From Humibacillus sp. DSM 29435 (GTDB lineage Bacteria; Actinomycetota; Actinomycetes; Actinomycetales; Dermatophilaceae), in contig NZ_MAST01000051.1 in NCBI RefSeq assembly GCF_001758225.1, forward strand, positions 124,001 through 188,000: 64,000 nucleotides of DNA, given 5' to 3'. The position numbers and the translations under genes were made by a program. The stretch's first letter is position 1. The number at the start of each line of letters is the position of its first letter. This document shows positions 15,987 to 24,644 of this stretch, piece by piece. The notes below the pieces were generated by a model, which worked only from the letters and a program-made list of their open reading frames with translations, did not search any database and was not told the DNA's origin.

Positions 15987-18434
15987 TCATGGCGTGGGCT
16001 CCTCGGCTCGGGCGGCAGACTCTGACGGGTGGCTCGCACGGCGCAGCGGCCTGATCTCTCCAGCGGCGTACCGACGACGCAGCGCCCAGAGGTCGGCGGG
16101 CGAGATCGGCATCCGGGTGATCGGGAAGCCTTCGGCGTCTTCGATCGCGGAGGCGATGACAGCCGAGACCGGGATGCAGCCGGCCTCGCCGGCGCCCTTG
16201 ATCCCCAGGGGATTGAGGGGTGAGGGGGTCTCGAGGTGGTCGGTCTCGATGGTCGGAACCTCTGACGCGTAGGGCATCAGGAAGTCCATGAACGAGGCGT
16301 TGAGCAGCTGGCCCGAGTCGTCGTAGACCATCCGCTCGTACAGCGCACCGCCGACCCCCTGGGCCACCCCACCGTGCACCTGGCCCTCGACGATCATCGG
16401 GTTGATCATCGGCCCGCAGTCGTGCACGACGCAGTAGCGCAGGATGCGAATCTCGGCCGTGACCGGGTCGGTCTCGACGATCGCCGCGTGCATGCCGTTG
16501 GCGAAGGTGGCCTGCGTGGGGGAGTAGAAGTCCTTCCCCTCGAGCCCGGGCTCCTCGCCCTCGGCGACCGGCGGCTTCTGGGGGTCGAAGGTGCCGGCGA
16601 ACTGGGTGGCGGCCTGGGTCGCCTCGTCGAAGGCGTAGCGCAAGGGGTTGCTGAGCACCGACACTGTGCCCAGCGTCATCGACGTGGCTGGGGCGCCCTT
16701 GACCTGTACGGTGCCCTCGACGATCTCGAGGTCGTCGGGTGACACCTCGAGGGCGTCGGCCGCGATGCGCAGCGCCTTGGCCCGCACCCGGCGAGCGGCC
16801 AGGGCGACGGCGCTGCCGCTCATCACCGCAGCCCGCGAGGCGAAGGTGCCCACGGCATAACCCATCTTCCGGGTGTCGCCGGTGGTGACGAACACGTCCT
16901 CCATGCGCACCCCGAGCTCGTCGGCGACGATCTGGGCGAACACCGTCTCGTGGCCCTGGCCCTGTGACGTCAGGCCGATCGACACGTTCACGCGGCCACT
17001 CGTCTCGACCTGCACGTGGCTGCCCTCGTAGGGCCCGACGCCGGTTCCCTCGACGTAGCAGCCGATCCCGAGCCCGACCTTGCGGCCCTGGGCGACCGCG
17101 GCCGCACGTTCGGTCGCGAAGTCGTCCCAGCCCACGAGCGCCTTGAGCTTGTTCAGGGTGGCGGGGAAGTCGCCGGAGTCGTACTTCAGTGGGCGCCCGT
17201 CCTGGAAGAGCAGGCCGTGGTCGTAGGGCATCTCGCTCGGCAGGATGAAGTTGCGCGCCCGCACCTGCGCCCGGTCGAGGCCGAGCCGGTCGGCGATGGC
17301 GTCCATCGTGCGCTCCATGGCGAAGCATCCCTGCGGCCGACCCGCTCCCCGATACGGCGTGACGAGAACGGTGTTGGTGTAGAGCGACCAGAACTCGACT
17401 CGGTAGGCGCCGGGTTTGTACGGCCCGAGCAGCTGCGTCGCGGTGATGATCGGCACGATGATGCCGTAGGGGGTGTAGGCCCCGTTGTCGTGCCAGAACT
17501 TCACGTCGAGCGCCAACAGGTGACCGTCGTCGTCGAAGCCCACCGTCACGGTGTGCAGCTGGCCGCGCTCGTGAGCGGCCGAGACGAAGTGCTCGCGCCG
17601 GTCCTCGACCCACTTGACGGGCTGACGCAGCAGCCGAGCCGCCCACGGCACGAGCACCTCCTCCGGCCACGGGTGCATGATCTTCACGCCGAAGCCGCCT
17701 CCGACATCGGGCGCGATGCACTCGACCTTCGCGAGCGGCAGGTCGAGCTTGGCCGCGACCGCGGCGCGCACGCCGGTCGAGGTCTGGGTGGAGGAGTACA
17801 TCCGCAGCTCGTCGCGCTCGTCGTCCCACTGGGCGTAGACGCCACGCCCTTCGAGGGGCGTCGATGCGCTGCGTTCGATGTCGAGCTCGAGGGTCAGGGT
17901 GTGCGGCGCGGTCGCCAGCGCTGCGTCGACGTCGCCGACGACCTGGGTGAGGTGGGCGGCGACGTTGCCAGGAACGTCGGGGTGCACCACCGCTGCCCCG
18001 TCACGGGCCGACTCGATGCCGACCACGACCGGCAGTGGCTCGTAGCGCACCCGGATGCGTTGGCAGGCGTCTTCAGCGACGTAGCGGTCAGTGGCCACGA
18101 CCATCACGAGCGGTTCGCCGACGTGGTTGACCTCCTCGCGAGCCAGGGCGTAGCCGGTGCGCCCGTGGGTGAGGGCCGGGTGCGGGATGAGCAGCGGGAG
18201 CGGCTCACCCACCTTGCCCGGCAGGTCGTCGTGCGCGTAGATGCCGAGCACCCCGTCGAGCTCGAAGGCGTCGTCGGCGTCGATGTCGACGACCCGGGCG
18301 TGGGCGTGCGGACTGCGCACGAAAGCCGCCGCGAGGGCGTCATGACCGAGGTCGTCGAGGTAGCGGCCTCCACCCGTGACCAGTCGGGGGTCCTCCTTGC
18401 GCTTGATCGGGGTGCCGAACAGCCTCGTGCTCAC
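15987..18434 (-). CDS. Xanthine dehydrogenase-family molybdopterin-binding subunit
   Basis: An 815-residue large subunit of the xanthine dehydrogenase / aerobic CO dehydrogenase family, carrying the Mo-cytosine dinucleotide cofactor. Seen are GTPIKRKEDPRLVTGGGRY, PDVGGGFGVKI, TPYRGAGRPQG, TSQGQGHETVFAQ and the catalytic Glu in GIKGAGEAGCIP. The CO dehydrogenase active-site loop AYxCSFR is absent; YRGAGR is the form II type of unknown substrates, so it is not a CO oxidiser. Given the island, the likely reaction is hydroxylation of a heterocycle such as uracil to barbiturate. It overlaps the 2Fe-2S subunit gene by 4 bases. Confidence 0.92.
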   Translation of the reverse strand: MSTRLFGTPIKRKEDPRLVTGGGRYLDDLGHDALAAAFVRSPHAHARVVDIDADDAFELDGVLGIYAHDDLPGKVGEPLPLLIPHPALTHGRTGYALAREEVNHVGEPLVMVVATDRYVAEDACQRIRVRYEPLPVVVGIESARDGAAVVHPDVPGNVAAHLTQVVGDVDAALATAPHTLTLELDIERSASTPLEGRGVYAQWDDERDELRMYSSTQTSTGVRAAVAAKLDLPLAKVECIAPDVGGGFGVKIMHPWPEEVLVPWAARLLRQPVKWVEDRREHFVSAAHERGQLHTVTVGFDDDGHLLALDVKFWHDNGAYTPYGIIVPIITATQLLGPYKPGAYRVEFWSLYTNTVLVTPYRGAGRPQGCFAMERTMDAIADRLGLDRAQVRARNFILPSEMPYDHGLLFQDGRPLKYDSGDFPATLNKLKALVGWDDFATERAAAVAQGRKVGLGIGCYVEGTGVGPYEGSHVQVETSGRVNVSIGLTSQGQGHETVFAQIVADELGVRMEDVFVTTGDTRKMGYAVGTFASRAAVMSGSAVALAARRVRAKALRIAADALEVSPDDLEIVEGTVQVKGAPATSMTLGTVSVLSNPLRYAFDEATQAATQFAGTFDPQKPPVAEGEEPGLEGKDFYSPTQATFANGMHAAIVETDPVTAEIRILRYCVVHDCGPMINPMIVEGQVHGGVAQGVGGALYERMVYDDSGQLLNASFMDFLMPYASEVPTIETDHLETPSPLNPLGIKGAGEAGCIPVSAVIASAIEDAEGFPITRMPISPADLWALRRRYAAGEIRPLRRASHPSESAARAEEPTP

Positions 18435-19009
18435 GACGGGCCTCCCCCCGCCGCAGCGGGTTTCGGATGCCGTTCGCCCGGCTCAGCGGCATCCGGTACG
18501 CGTCGCTCGGCCCTGATCTCAGCCGCCCGCAGCACGCTCTTGACGATGTTCTGGTAGCCGGTGCACCGGCACAGGTTGCCCGAGATGGCGGCGCGAGCCT
18601 CGTCGCTGGTCGGGTCGGGATGATCGTCGAGGTACGCGGTGACGGTGGTGAGCAGGCCGGGGGTGCAGAAGCCGCACTGCAGGCCGTGGCACTCGGTGAA
18701 CGCCTGCTGGACCGGGTTCATCGACTGGCCGGTTGCGCACACGCGGGCGTCGGGCAGCAGCCCGAGGCCTTCCACGGTCGTGACCTCGAGGCCCTGCGCC
18801 GACACGGCGAACATCAGGCACGAGCGCATCGGCTCGCCCCCCACCAGCACCGTGCAGGCGCCGCACACGCCGTGCTCGCAGCCGACGTGGGTGCCGGTCA
18901 GAGTCAGGTCGTGGCGCAGGAAGTCGGACAACAGGCGCCGGGCCGGCACCGACGCCGTACGGCGAACACCGTTCACGGTGAGGGTCACCTCGTGCAGCAC
19001 CTCACTCAT
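18431..19009 (-). CDS. Molybdenum hydroxylase [2Fe-2S] subunit
   Basis: A 192-residue small subunit with both clusters. The ferredoxin-like cluster is GCEHGVCGACTVLVGGEP plus a later Cys in MRSCLMF. The helical-domain cluster is QCGFCTPGLLTTVTAYL and NLCRCTGYQNIVKSVL. It passes electrons from the Mo centre to the FAD subunit. A C-terminal extension of about 30 residues rich in Glu, Pro and Ala is longer than usual. It shares one base with the stop of the FAD subunit gene (TGATG) and 4 bases with the large subunit gene, so the three are translated as a coupled unit. Confidence 0.94.
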   Translation of the reverse strand: MSEVLHEVTLTVNGVRRTASVPARRLLSDFLRHDLTLTGTHVGCEHGVCGACTVLVGGEPMRSCLMFAVSAQGLEVTTVEGLGLLPDARVCATGQSMNPVQQAFTECHGLQCGFCTPGLLTTVTAYLDDHPDPTSDEARAAISGNLCRCTGYQNIVKSVLRAAEIRAERRVPDAAEPGERHPKPAAAGGGPS

Positions 19010-19971
19010 CAGACGACCCTGTGGTGGTCGAACGACGGGTTCGTGAGCGAACGCGTTGGCGCACCCCGTCGTTCGACCTCGAACGAGTCGTTCGCGGGGG
19101 AGGTGGCGTGGAGGGCGGCGAGGGGGAGGGCGCGTCGGGTGAGCTCGGCGACGAGCATCCGCCGGTAGTCGGCGCTCGCGTGGATGTCGGTCTCGGGGGC
19201 CACGTGCTCGCGGACAGCCTCGGCCGCCCGGTCGAGCGCGTTGTCGAAGGACCCAGACCGGGCCTCGTGGCCGCCCACGACCGGTGTGAGGTCGAGCACG
19301 CTCGGCACGTCGGTGACAGACACGAACGATGCCCACGCGGCCGAGACCACTCCGTCGGTCACGGTGAGGGCCACGGCGACTCCGGCGAGGGCGTAGTCGC
19401 CGCTACGCCGGGCCGACTCGGCGAAGGCGGTGCCGGTGCCGGGCGGCATCCGGTTGAAGCGGGCTGCCACCGCCAGCTCGTCCGGTCGGAGCACGGTCTC
19501 GAGGGCGCCGAGAAAGAAATCGTGCCAACCGATCTCGCGGATGCCGTTGGCCCCGACCACCTCAACGGTGCCGTCGCACAGGGCCAGCACCGCCGGCATC
19601 TCACCGGCCGCGTCGGCGTGGACGATCGAGCCGACGGTGGTGCCACGGTTGCGGATGGCCGGGTGGGCGACGTTGACGACCGCCTGTCTGAGCAGGGGGA
19701 GCGCCGCGTGCGCCGCCTCGGACCGTTCGAGGCCCGAGTGGCGCACCAGGGCCCCAACCCTGACCGCCTCCGGCGTGATCGTGATGTCGCCGAGCCCCGA
19801 CACGTGGTTGACGTCGACGAGGTGACCGGGTGACGCCAGGCGCATGTTGAGGATGGGGATCAGGCTCTGCCCGCCCGCCAGCACCTTGCCGTCGTGGCCG
19901 ACCTCGGCGAGAACAGCCACCGCTTCCTCGACCGTGCGAGGCGCGTGGTGCACGAACGGAGCGGGCTTCAT
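19009..19971 (-). CDS. Molybdenum hydroxylase FAD-binding subunit
   Basis: A 320-residue medium subunit (CoxM/XdhB type). The FAD motif is AGGQSLIPILNMRLASP, and the second is IRNRGTTVGSIVHADAAGEMP. The C-terminal CO-dehydrogenase flavoprotein domain follows, with SGDYALAGVAVAL. It accepts electrons from the iron-sulfur subunit and passes them to an unknown acceptor. The gene starts at ATG 19971, 32 bases after the permease stop, so it probably belongs to the same transcript. Confidence 0.93.
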   Translation of the reverse strand: MKPAPFVHHAPRTVEEAVAVLAEVGHDGKVLAGGQSLIPILNMRLASPGHLVDVNHVSGLGDITITPEAVRVGALVRHSGLERSEAAHAALPLLRQAVVNVAHPAIRNRGTTVGSIVHADAAGEMPAVLALCDGTVEVVGANGIREIGWHDFFLGALETVLRPDELAVAARFNRMPPGTGTAFAESARRSGDYALAGVAVALTVTDGVVSAAWASFVSVTDVPSVLDLTPVVGGHEARSGSFDNALDRAAEAVREHVAPETDIHASADYRRMLVAELTRRALPLAALHATSPANDSFEVERRGAPTRSLTNPSFDHHRVV

Positions 19972-20003
19972 CTGTTGATCCTGCCTCCCGGGGTGGCCAA
20001 GAT

Positions 20004-21470
20004 CTAGGGCCGCCGCCGATCGGGTCGGTCACCAGTGTCGTCGCCGTCGCCGTCGTCGTCGTGGTCGTAGCCGGCGGGCCCGACGATGATCATCGCGCCG
20101 TCGGCCCGCTCACGAAGGTCTGCGGGGGCCAGGTTGCGCGCCAGGTGGTAGGCGCCGATGGCCACGATGGTGCCCAGGGCGATGCCTCCGAGCTGGAAGT
20201 CCTTGGTGAAGACCAGATTGACGTTGCCGATGCCGATGACGATTCCAGCGGCGACCGGCACGAGGTTGATCGGGTTGGCGAAGTCGACGCCGTTCTCCTT
20301 CCAGATCTTGGCTCCGAGCAGGCCGATCATGCCGTAGAGCACGACGGTGATACCGCCGAGCACCCCACCGGGGGTGGCCGCGACCAGCGCGCCGAACTTG
20401 GGCGAGAGCCCGAACACGATGGCGACGACGGCAGCGACGTAGTAGGCCGCGGTCGAGTAGACGCGGGTGGCGGCCATCACACCGATGTTCTCGGCGTAGG
20501 TCGTCGTCGGCGAACCGCCCACGGCGGAGGCGAGCATGGTGCCGACACCGTCGGCCCCGATCGCCCTGCCCATGTAGGGGTCGAGGTTGGTCTTGGTCAT
20601 CTCGGCCACCGCCTTGACGTGGCCGGTGTTCTCGGCAATGAGAGCGATGACAGCTGGCAGCACGAGCAGGATCGCCGCCACCGAGAAGCTCGGTAGGTGG
20701 GCTCCGACGATCTCCTTGCCGTCAGGACCGATGGAGCTCACGGGCGGGAACCCGAACCAGGGCGCGGAGTTGAAGGCGTCGAGGTTGACCCGGAAATGGT
20801 CGGTGACCTTGCCGGTGCCGTCGGAGGCGGTGATCATGCCGAAGATCCCGTCGAAGACCCACGAGAGCACGAACCCGAAGACGAGGGCGAGGAAGATCGC
20901 GATGCGCCCGATGAACCCACGGAAGGCGACTGCGCACACGATGGCGAACGTCATCACGCACAGGGCGACCCACTGGTCCTGCGGCCAGTAGACGTTGGCC
21001 ACGACCGGGGCGAGGTTGAACCCGATGAGCATCACCACGGCGCCGGTGACGACGGGAGGGAGCACCTGGTGCAGCAGCCGCGAGCCCAAGAAGTGGATCG
21101 CGACGCCAACGAGGGTGAGCACGAAGCCGGCCACGAGGATGGCGCCCGTCACGGTCGCCGACGTCGCCCCCTCCTGGCTGCGGATCGCCGCGGCCGCGCC
21201 GACGAACGCTGCCGAGGTGCCGAGGTAGCTCGGCACCTTGCCGCCCACGATGAGCAGGAAGCAGATGGTGGCGATGCCGCTCATCATGATCGCCAGCTGT
21301 GCGTTGAGGCCCATCAGCAACGGGAAGACGAACGTCGCGCCGAACATCGCGACCACGTGCTGCGCCCCGAGGCCCACGGTTCGTCCCCACGAGAGCCGTT
21401 CGTCGGGCGCCACGACCTCATCGGGCCCGAGCGTCTTGCCGTCGCCGTGCAGTTTCCAGCCCAGTGCCAT
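20004..21470 (-). CDS. NCS2-family uracil-type permease
   Basis: A 488-residue nucleobase:cation symporter of the UraA/NAT family with about 14 hydrophobic segments. Visible are GLGAQHVVAMFGATFVFPLL, LGTSAAFVGAAAA, VIALIAENTGHVKAV and GGSPTTTYAENIGV. In UraA the equivalent second Glu (in TYGENIGV) binds uracil, whereas purine transporters carry Gln there, so a pyrimidine-like substrate is favoured. A His/Asp-rich tail (YDHDDDGDGDD) may be a cytoplasmic metal-binding stretch. ATG 21470 has GGAG upstream; an in-frame ATG at 21491 is possible. It is the first gene of the leftward uptake and oxidation operon. Confidence 0.9.
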   Translation of the reverse strand: MALGWKLHGDGKTLGPDEVVAPDERLSWGRTVGLGAQHVVAMFGATFVFPLLMGLNAQLAIMMSGIATICFLLIVGGKVPSYLGTSAAFVGAAAAIRSQEGATSATVTGAILVAGFVLTLVGVAIHFLGSRLLHQVLPPVVTGAVVMLIGFNLAPVVANVYWPQDQWVALCVMTFAIVCAVAFRGFIGRIAIFLALVFGFVLSWVFDGIFGMITASDGTGKVTDHFRVNLDAFNSAPWFGFPPVSSIGPDGKEIVGAHLPSFSVAAILLVLPAVIALIAENTGHVKAVAEMTKTNLDPYMGRAIGADGVGTMLASAVGGSPTTTYAENIGVMAATRVYSTAAYYVAAVVAIVFGLSPKFGALVAATPGGVLGGITVVLYGMIGLLGAKIWKENGVDFANPINLVPVAAGIVIGIGNVNLVFTKDFQLGGIALGTIVAIGAYHLARNLAPADLRERADGAMIIVGPAGYDHDDDGDGDDTGDRPDRRRP

Positions 21471-21664
21471 GAACGACTCCCATCGGAACAACGCAGGTTC
21501 GCCCGCGCGGTCGGTGCTCAGACCCGTGCCCGGGCACCTTGGCCCGAAAACTACTCCGAGACAGGGGGGTCGCGGTGGGCAATTGCTGCTGACGCGCCGA
21601 AGGCGGTCTGGCAGGACCTGCCCTTCAGGCCTCGCCGCGCCGGTCGAGCAGCCAGCGTCAACCC
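21471..21664. other. Upstream region of the permease operon
   Basis: First part of a 462-base stretch without a gene between the permease start and the PucR stop. It should carry the promoter of the leftward operon, but I could not identify a -10 element or operator with confidence. Confidence 0.4.
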
Positions 21665-21903
21665 AGTCGAGTGGCCACTTTCGAACGGCCGGCGACGTGC
21701 AGCGTCGCAGTGTGGTCGCGATCGGTGATCACGGCCCAGCCGTCCGCCACGAGCACCACCCGGTTGTCGAGCGTGCCGGCGTCGACCGCCACACAGCCAC
21801 AACTCTGCGTCATATCTGCCACACCGGCTGCGGCGCCGTCCGCCCGGCAGCATCCGCCGTCGGACGCGGGTGGCCACGCGACTGTACGGAAGTGGCCACT
21901 CGA
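21665..21903. mobile_element. Element bounded by inverted copies of a dispersed ~20-base repeat (MITE-like)
   Basis: The left end (21665-21688) begins AGTCGAGTGGCCACTTTCG. The right end (21884-21903) is an imperfect inverted copy, GTACGGAAGTGGCCACTCGA. The same 24-base motif, with 2 differences, forms the long palindrome at 57754-57822. The 239-base unit lies wholly between genes. A leftward reading frame inside it (LDNRVVLVADGWAVITDR) ends in the left repeat and might be a worn transposase tail. No target duplication was recognised. Confidence 0.4.
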
Positions 21904-21913
21904 GTGGGGGTAC

Positions 21914-21923
21914 GGGGGGGGGG
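21914..21923 (+). repeat. Homopolymer run of ten G
   Basis: Ten consecutive G lie just beyond the right repeat and 10 bases before the pucR stop codon. Such a run is prone to slippage and sequencing error but is outside the coding region. Confidence 0.8.
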
Positions 21924-21932
21924 CGGGGCGGG

Positions 21933-23654
21933 TCACAGGCCGCGCATGCGGTGCACCTTGAGTGCCAGCGCGAGCGCCAGCCGCAGCTCGGGGTCGGTCG
22001 TGAACGGCCCCAGCAGCTTCTCCAGCTTGCCGATGCGGTAGCGCAGCGTGTTGTAGTGGAAGAAGAGGCGCCGGGCCGTCTCGGCGACGTTGAGGTTCGT
22101 GTCCAGCAGCAGGCCGAGCGTGCGGCGCAGGTCGGCGTTCTCGGCGAGGTCGTCGGTGGCGAGCGGGCCCAGCGTCTCGGCCACGAAACGCCGCAGGTCG
22201 GCGCCGTCGGGAACGAGTCCGAGCAGCCGGTAGACGCCAAGGCCGTCGACGTGGGTCAGCGCGCCATGACCGTGCAGCTGGCGGCCGACGGTGACGGCCG
22301 ACTGCGCCTCGTCGTAGGCCTGGGGCAGATCGGCCGGAGAGGTGATCATGCGCGACACTCCGGCCGAGAAGCTGCGCCTTCCGCCACCCCCGTCGCCGCG
22401 CACCACCCGCACAAGATCGTGGACCGACCGCATGATGCGGTCGGTGTCGGCCTCGGCCGGCACGCCGACCAGCGCGACGACCTCACGGCTGAACCCCATG
22501 ACCGGGGAACGGTTCTCGCGAACCGCCATGGCGTGGGTCCAGGCCCGCGCGAACCGCTCCTGCAGAAAGCGCACCTCCTCCGCGTCGCGGCTCGACCGGT
22601 CGTCGTCCTCGTCGGTCTCGGCCACGACGACCACCATGGGCCGGTCGATGTTCCAGCCGAGCGACTGGGCGTGGGCCACGGCATCGGCGACCGACCCGGC
22701 CCGACCCGTGAGGGCGTCGCGCAGAAACTCGGCCCGGTACTTGCTCTCCACCGCGGCCACGGCCTGGTCCTTGGTGATCGCGAGGGCCGCGACGGTCGCT
22801 GCGCGCTCGAGCAGGTGCACGTCGTCGACGGTGAGGCAGCGGTGACTGCAGAAGGCGACCAGCAGCCCGTGGTCGAACTGGCCGGCCGCGATACGCACGG
22901 CCACTCGCCCCGCCGTGGGGCCGTCGAGGCGTGCGCCGATCGGTTCCGACTCGGTGAGCAGTCGTCCCGAGCGGTCGAAGCAGGGCAGGGATGTCGCATG
23001 GTCGCGCTCGTGCTGGGAGCCCGCCGCGGCGATGATCCGCCCGTCGGTCGTGGTCACCATCGCCGCCCCGTCGAGAAAGCCGCCCACCCGTTCGCAGAGG
23101 TCGTCGAGCGAACCACCGGCCAGGACGATCTGCACCAAGGCGCGGTCGGCGTCGTCGAGCCGACGCAGCATCGAGGTCTGGTGCTCGAGAATGGCCTCGA
23201 GCACCTCGGTGGTGAACCGGGGGAGGTGCTCCTCCGGCAGCTCGATGAGGGGCAGGTGGTGGTCGTGAGCGGCCGCGCGGAGGTCTGCGTCGAGGCCGGC
23301 GCCGGGAGCCGGCCCGACTGCGACCCCGACCACGAGGCCGACAGCGCCCGCCTCGGCCAGCCGCTCGACCAGGCGCCTCCGGTCTGAGGCAGCGACACCG
23401 GCGTCCGTGAGGGTGGCTGCGTCTGCGATGACGAGCTGGTGGCGCAGGTCGCTGAACCCGTTGTCAGCGGCCCGCAACGGGGCGGCGCGGTCAACCGAGA
23501 TCTCGAGCCCCGTCGGCGCAGCGTGCACGACGCCACCCCGACTCGACGCCAGGCCCACGATCAGACGGAGCGCGATTCCCGACACGTCGGAGCCGCCGAC
23601 AGACGCTGGCAACTGTGCAGCATGAGAGGGGACATCGTTGGCAACATTGGCCAT
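21933..23654 (-). CDS. PucR-family transcriptional regulator
   Basis: A 573-residue regulator. An N-terminal purine-catabolism-type sensor region (residues 1-150, with LTDAGVAASDRRRLVERLAE and LPLIELPEEH) precedes a GAF/GGDEF-like middle. The C-terminal PucR helix-turn-helix reads VAETARRLFFHYNTLRYRIG, then KLEKLLGPF. Relatives activate purine or ureide catabolic genes in response to a metabolite. It is divergent from the allH-like gene and upstream of the permease operon, so it is the obvious local regulator. ATG 23654 has TACAGT 6 bases upstream and no Shine-Dalgarno. Confidence 0.92.
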   Translation of the reverse strand: MANVANDVPSHAAQLPASVGGSDVSGIALRLIVGLASSRGGVVHAAPTGLEISVDRAAPLRAADNGFSDLRHQLVIADAATLTDAGVAASDRRRLVERLAEAGAVGLVVGVAVGPAPGAGLDADLRAAAHDHHLPLIELPEEHLPRFTTEVLEAILEHQTSMLRRLDDADRALVQIVLAGGSLDDLCERVGGFLDGAAMVTTTDGRIIAAAGSQHERDHATSLPCFDRSGRLLTESEPIGARLDGPTAGRVAVRIAAGQFDHGLLVAFCSHRCLTVDDVHLLERAATVAALAITKDQAVAAVESKYRAEFLRDALTGRAGSVADAVAHAQSLGWNIDRPMVVVVAETDEDDDRSSRDAEEVRFLQERFARAWTHAMAVRENRSPVMGFSREVVALVGVPAEADTDRIMRSVHDLVRVVRGDGGGGRRSFSAGVSRMITSPADLPQAYDEAQSAVTVGRQLHGHGALTHVDGLGVYRLLGLVPDGADLRRFVAETLGPLATDDLAENADLRRTLGLLLDTNLNVAETARRLFFHYNTLRYRIGKLEKLLGPFTTDPELRLALALALKVHRMRGL

Positions 23655-23660
23655 GCGCGC

Positions 23661-23666
23661 ACTGTA
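23661..23666 (-). promoter_or_regulatory. Leaderless-type -10 element of pucR
   Basis: Reading leftward, TACAGT is followed by 6 bases and the pucR ATG. It lies in the 78-base divergent gap with the allH-like gene, where a shared operator could sit. Confidence 0.55.
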
Positions 23667-23732
23667 CCCAGCCTCGGTATCGTCGCCTCACGGTCGGGGT
23701 CAGGCCCGGGCCCGTTCAGACCGGAGGGAAAG

Positions 23733-24644
23733 GTGAGTGCGCTGGTGGGGCCCCTTGTCGTCGCGTCGTGGCCGGCTGCCGTCTCGCCACTCGTCGCAGC
23801 CTGGATCGACGGGCCGCCACGTGGCCGCCGCGTGCTCAGCGCCTTCGCCACCTGCCTCTACGTCGAGCTGGGCTCCCACGACCGCGTGATGGCCGTGCAC
23901 ACGCCGGATGCCGTCCAGCTGCCGATCGGTGTGCGCCTGTCAGGGCCGGTTCGTCTGAACGACCTGGTACATGCTGGTGACGTGGTGACCGTCGGTGGCG
24001 GCCGCGTGCAGCTGCCGGGCGCCGACGTCGTGGGCGTCCGCCGTTCGAGGCCTGTTCGCGTCGGCCTGGGCGGCGGCACCGCGCCGAGCGCGTGGCGGTC
24101 GCTCGGACTGGCGCTCCCCGGGGCCGGTCTTCGCGACGACCTTGATGGCCTGGACGACGTCGCCACCCGGCTCTGTGTGGCGGCGCTGACCGGCCGACCC
24201 GTTCAGGCCGGCGTTGGCCGGCTCGTCGGTGCCGGCCGTGGTCTCACCCCGAGCGGAGACGACCTGCTGTGCGGCATCCTGCTCAGCCTCCGGGCCTTCG
24301 AGCGCCCTCCTCACGGCGCGCACTCAGCGCTGAAGCGGGCCGTGCTGTCCCGGCTGCACCGCACGACGAGCATCTCGGCTGCTCTGATCTCGGCGGCCAC
24401 GCAGGGGTGGGCCGCGCCCGACATCGTTCGACTTCTCGGCCTGCTCGCCGGCAGCGTGCCACCTCGCCCAACCGAGCTCTGCGCGGTATGGAACCGGGCG
24501 CAGTGCATCGGTCATACCTCGGGCGCCGACCTGCTCGCAGGCATCACGGCAACGGTGACCGCGCTGACGTCGCTCGCCTCGCCCATGCGCGACACCGACC
24601 CGCTCAGCGTTCGTCTGCGTCAGTCGGAGGCCGCCCATGCCTGA
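23733..24644 (+). CDS. allH: DUF2877 / AllH-like subunit of an oxamate-type carbamoyltransferase
   Basis: A 303-residue DUF2877 protein. The diagnostic motif GAGRGLTPSGDDLLCGIL is present at about residue 170. E. coli AllH (YlbF) is one of three proteins reported to form oxamate carbamoyltransferase with AllF (FdrA) and AllG (YlbE). GTG 23733 follows GGAGGGAAAG; the longer in-frame ORF from 23439 would run through the pucR promoter and 5' end. It overlaps the AllF-AllG fusion by 8 bases. Orthology to AllH is by family and context; the substrate may differ. Confidence 0.8.
   Translation: MSALVGPLVVASWPAAVSPLVAAWIDGPPRGRRVLSAFATCLYVELGSHDRVMAVHTPDAVQLPIGVRLSGPVRLNDLVHAGDVVTVGGGRVQLPGADVVGVRRSRPVRVGLGGGTAPSAWRSLGLALPGAGLRDDLDGLDDVATRLCVAALTGRPVQAGVGRLVGAGRGLTPSGDDLLCGILLSLRAFERPPHGAHSALKRAVLSRLHRTTSISAALISAATQGWAAPDIVRLLGLLAGSVPPRPTELCAVWNRAQCIGHTSGADLLAGITATVTALTSLASPMRDTDPLSVRLRQSEAAHA

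Noticed and set aside
15987-18434. Annotation as aerobic CO dehydrogenase large subunit
   Set aside because: The CO-specific AYxCSFR loop is missing and the genes sit in a heterocycle island.
21658-21936. 92-residue leftward frame between the permease and pucR
   Set aside because: It has no start signal and its ends fall in the inverted repeats. A worn transposase tail is possible, but I cannot support a gene.
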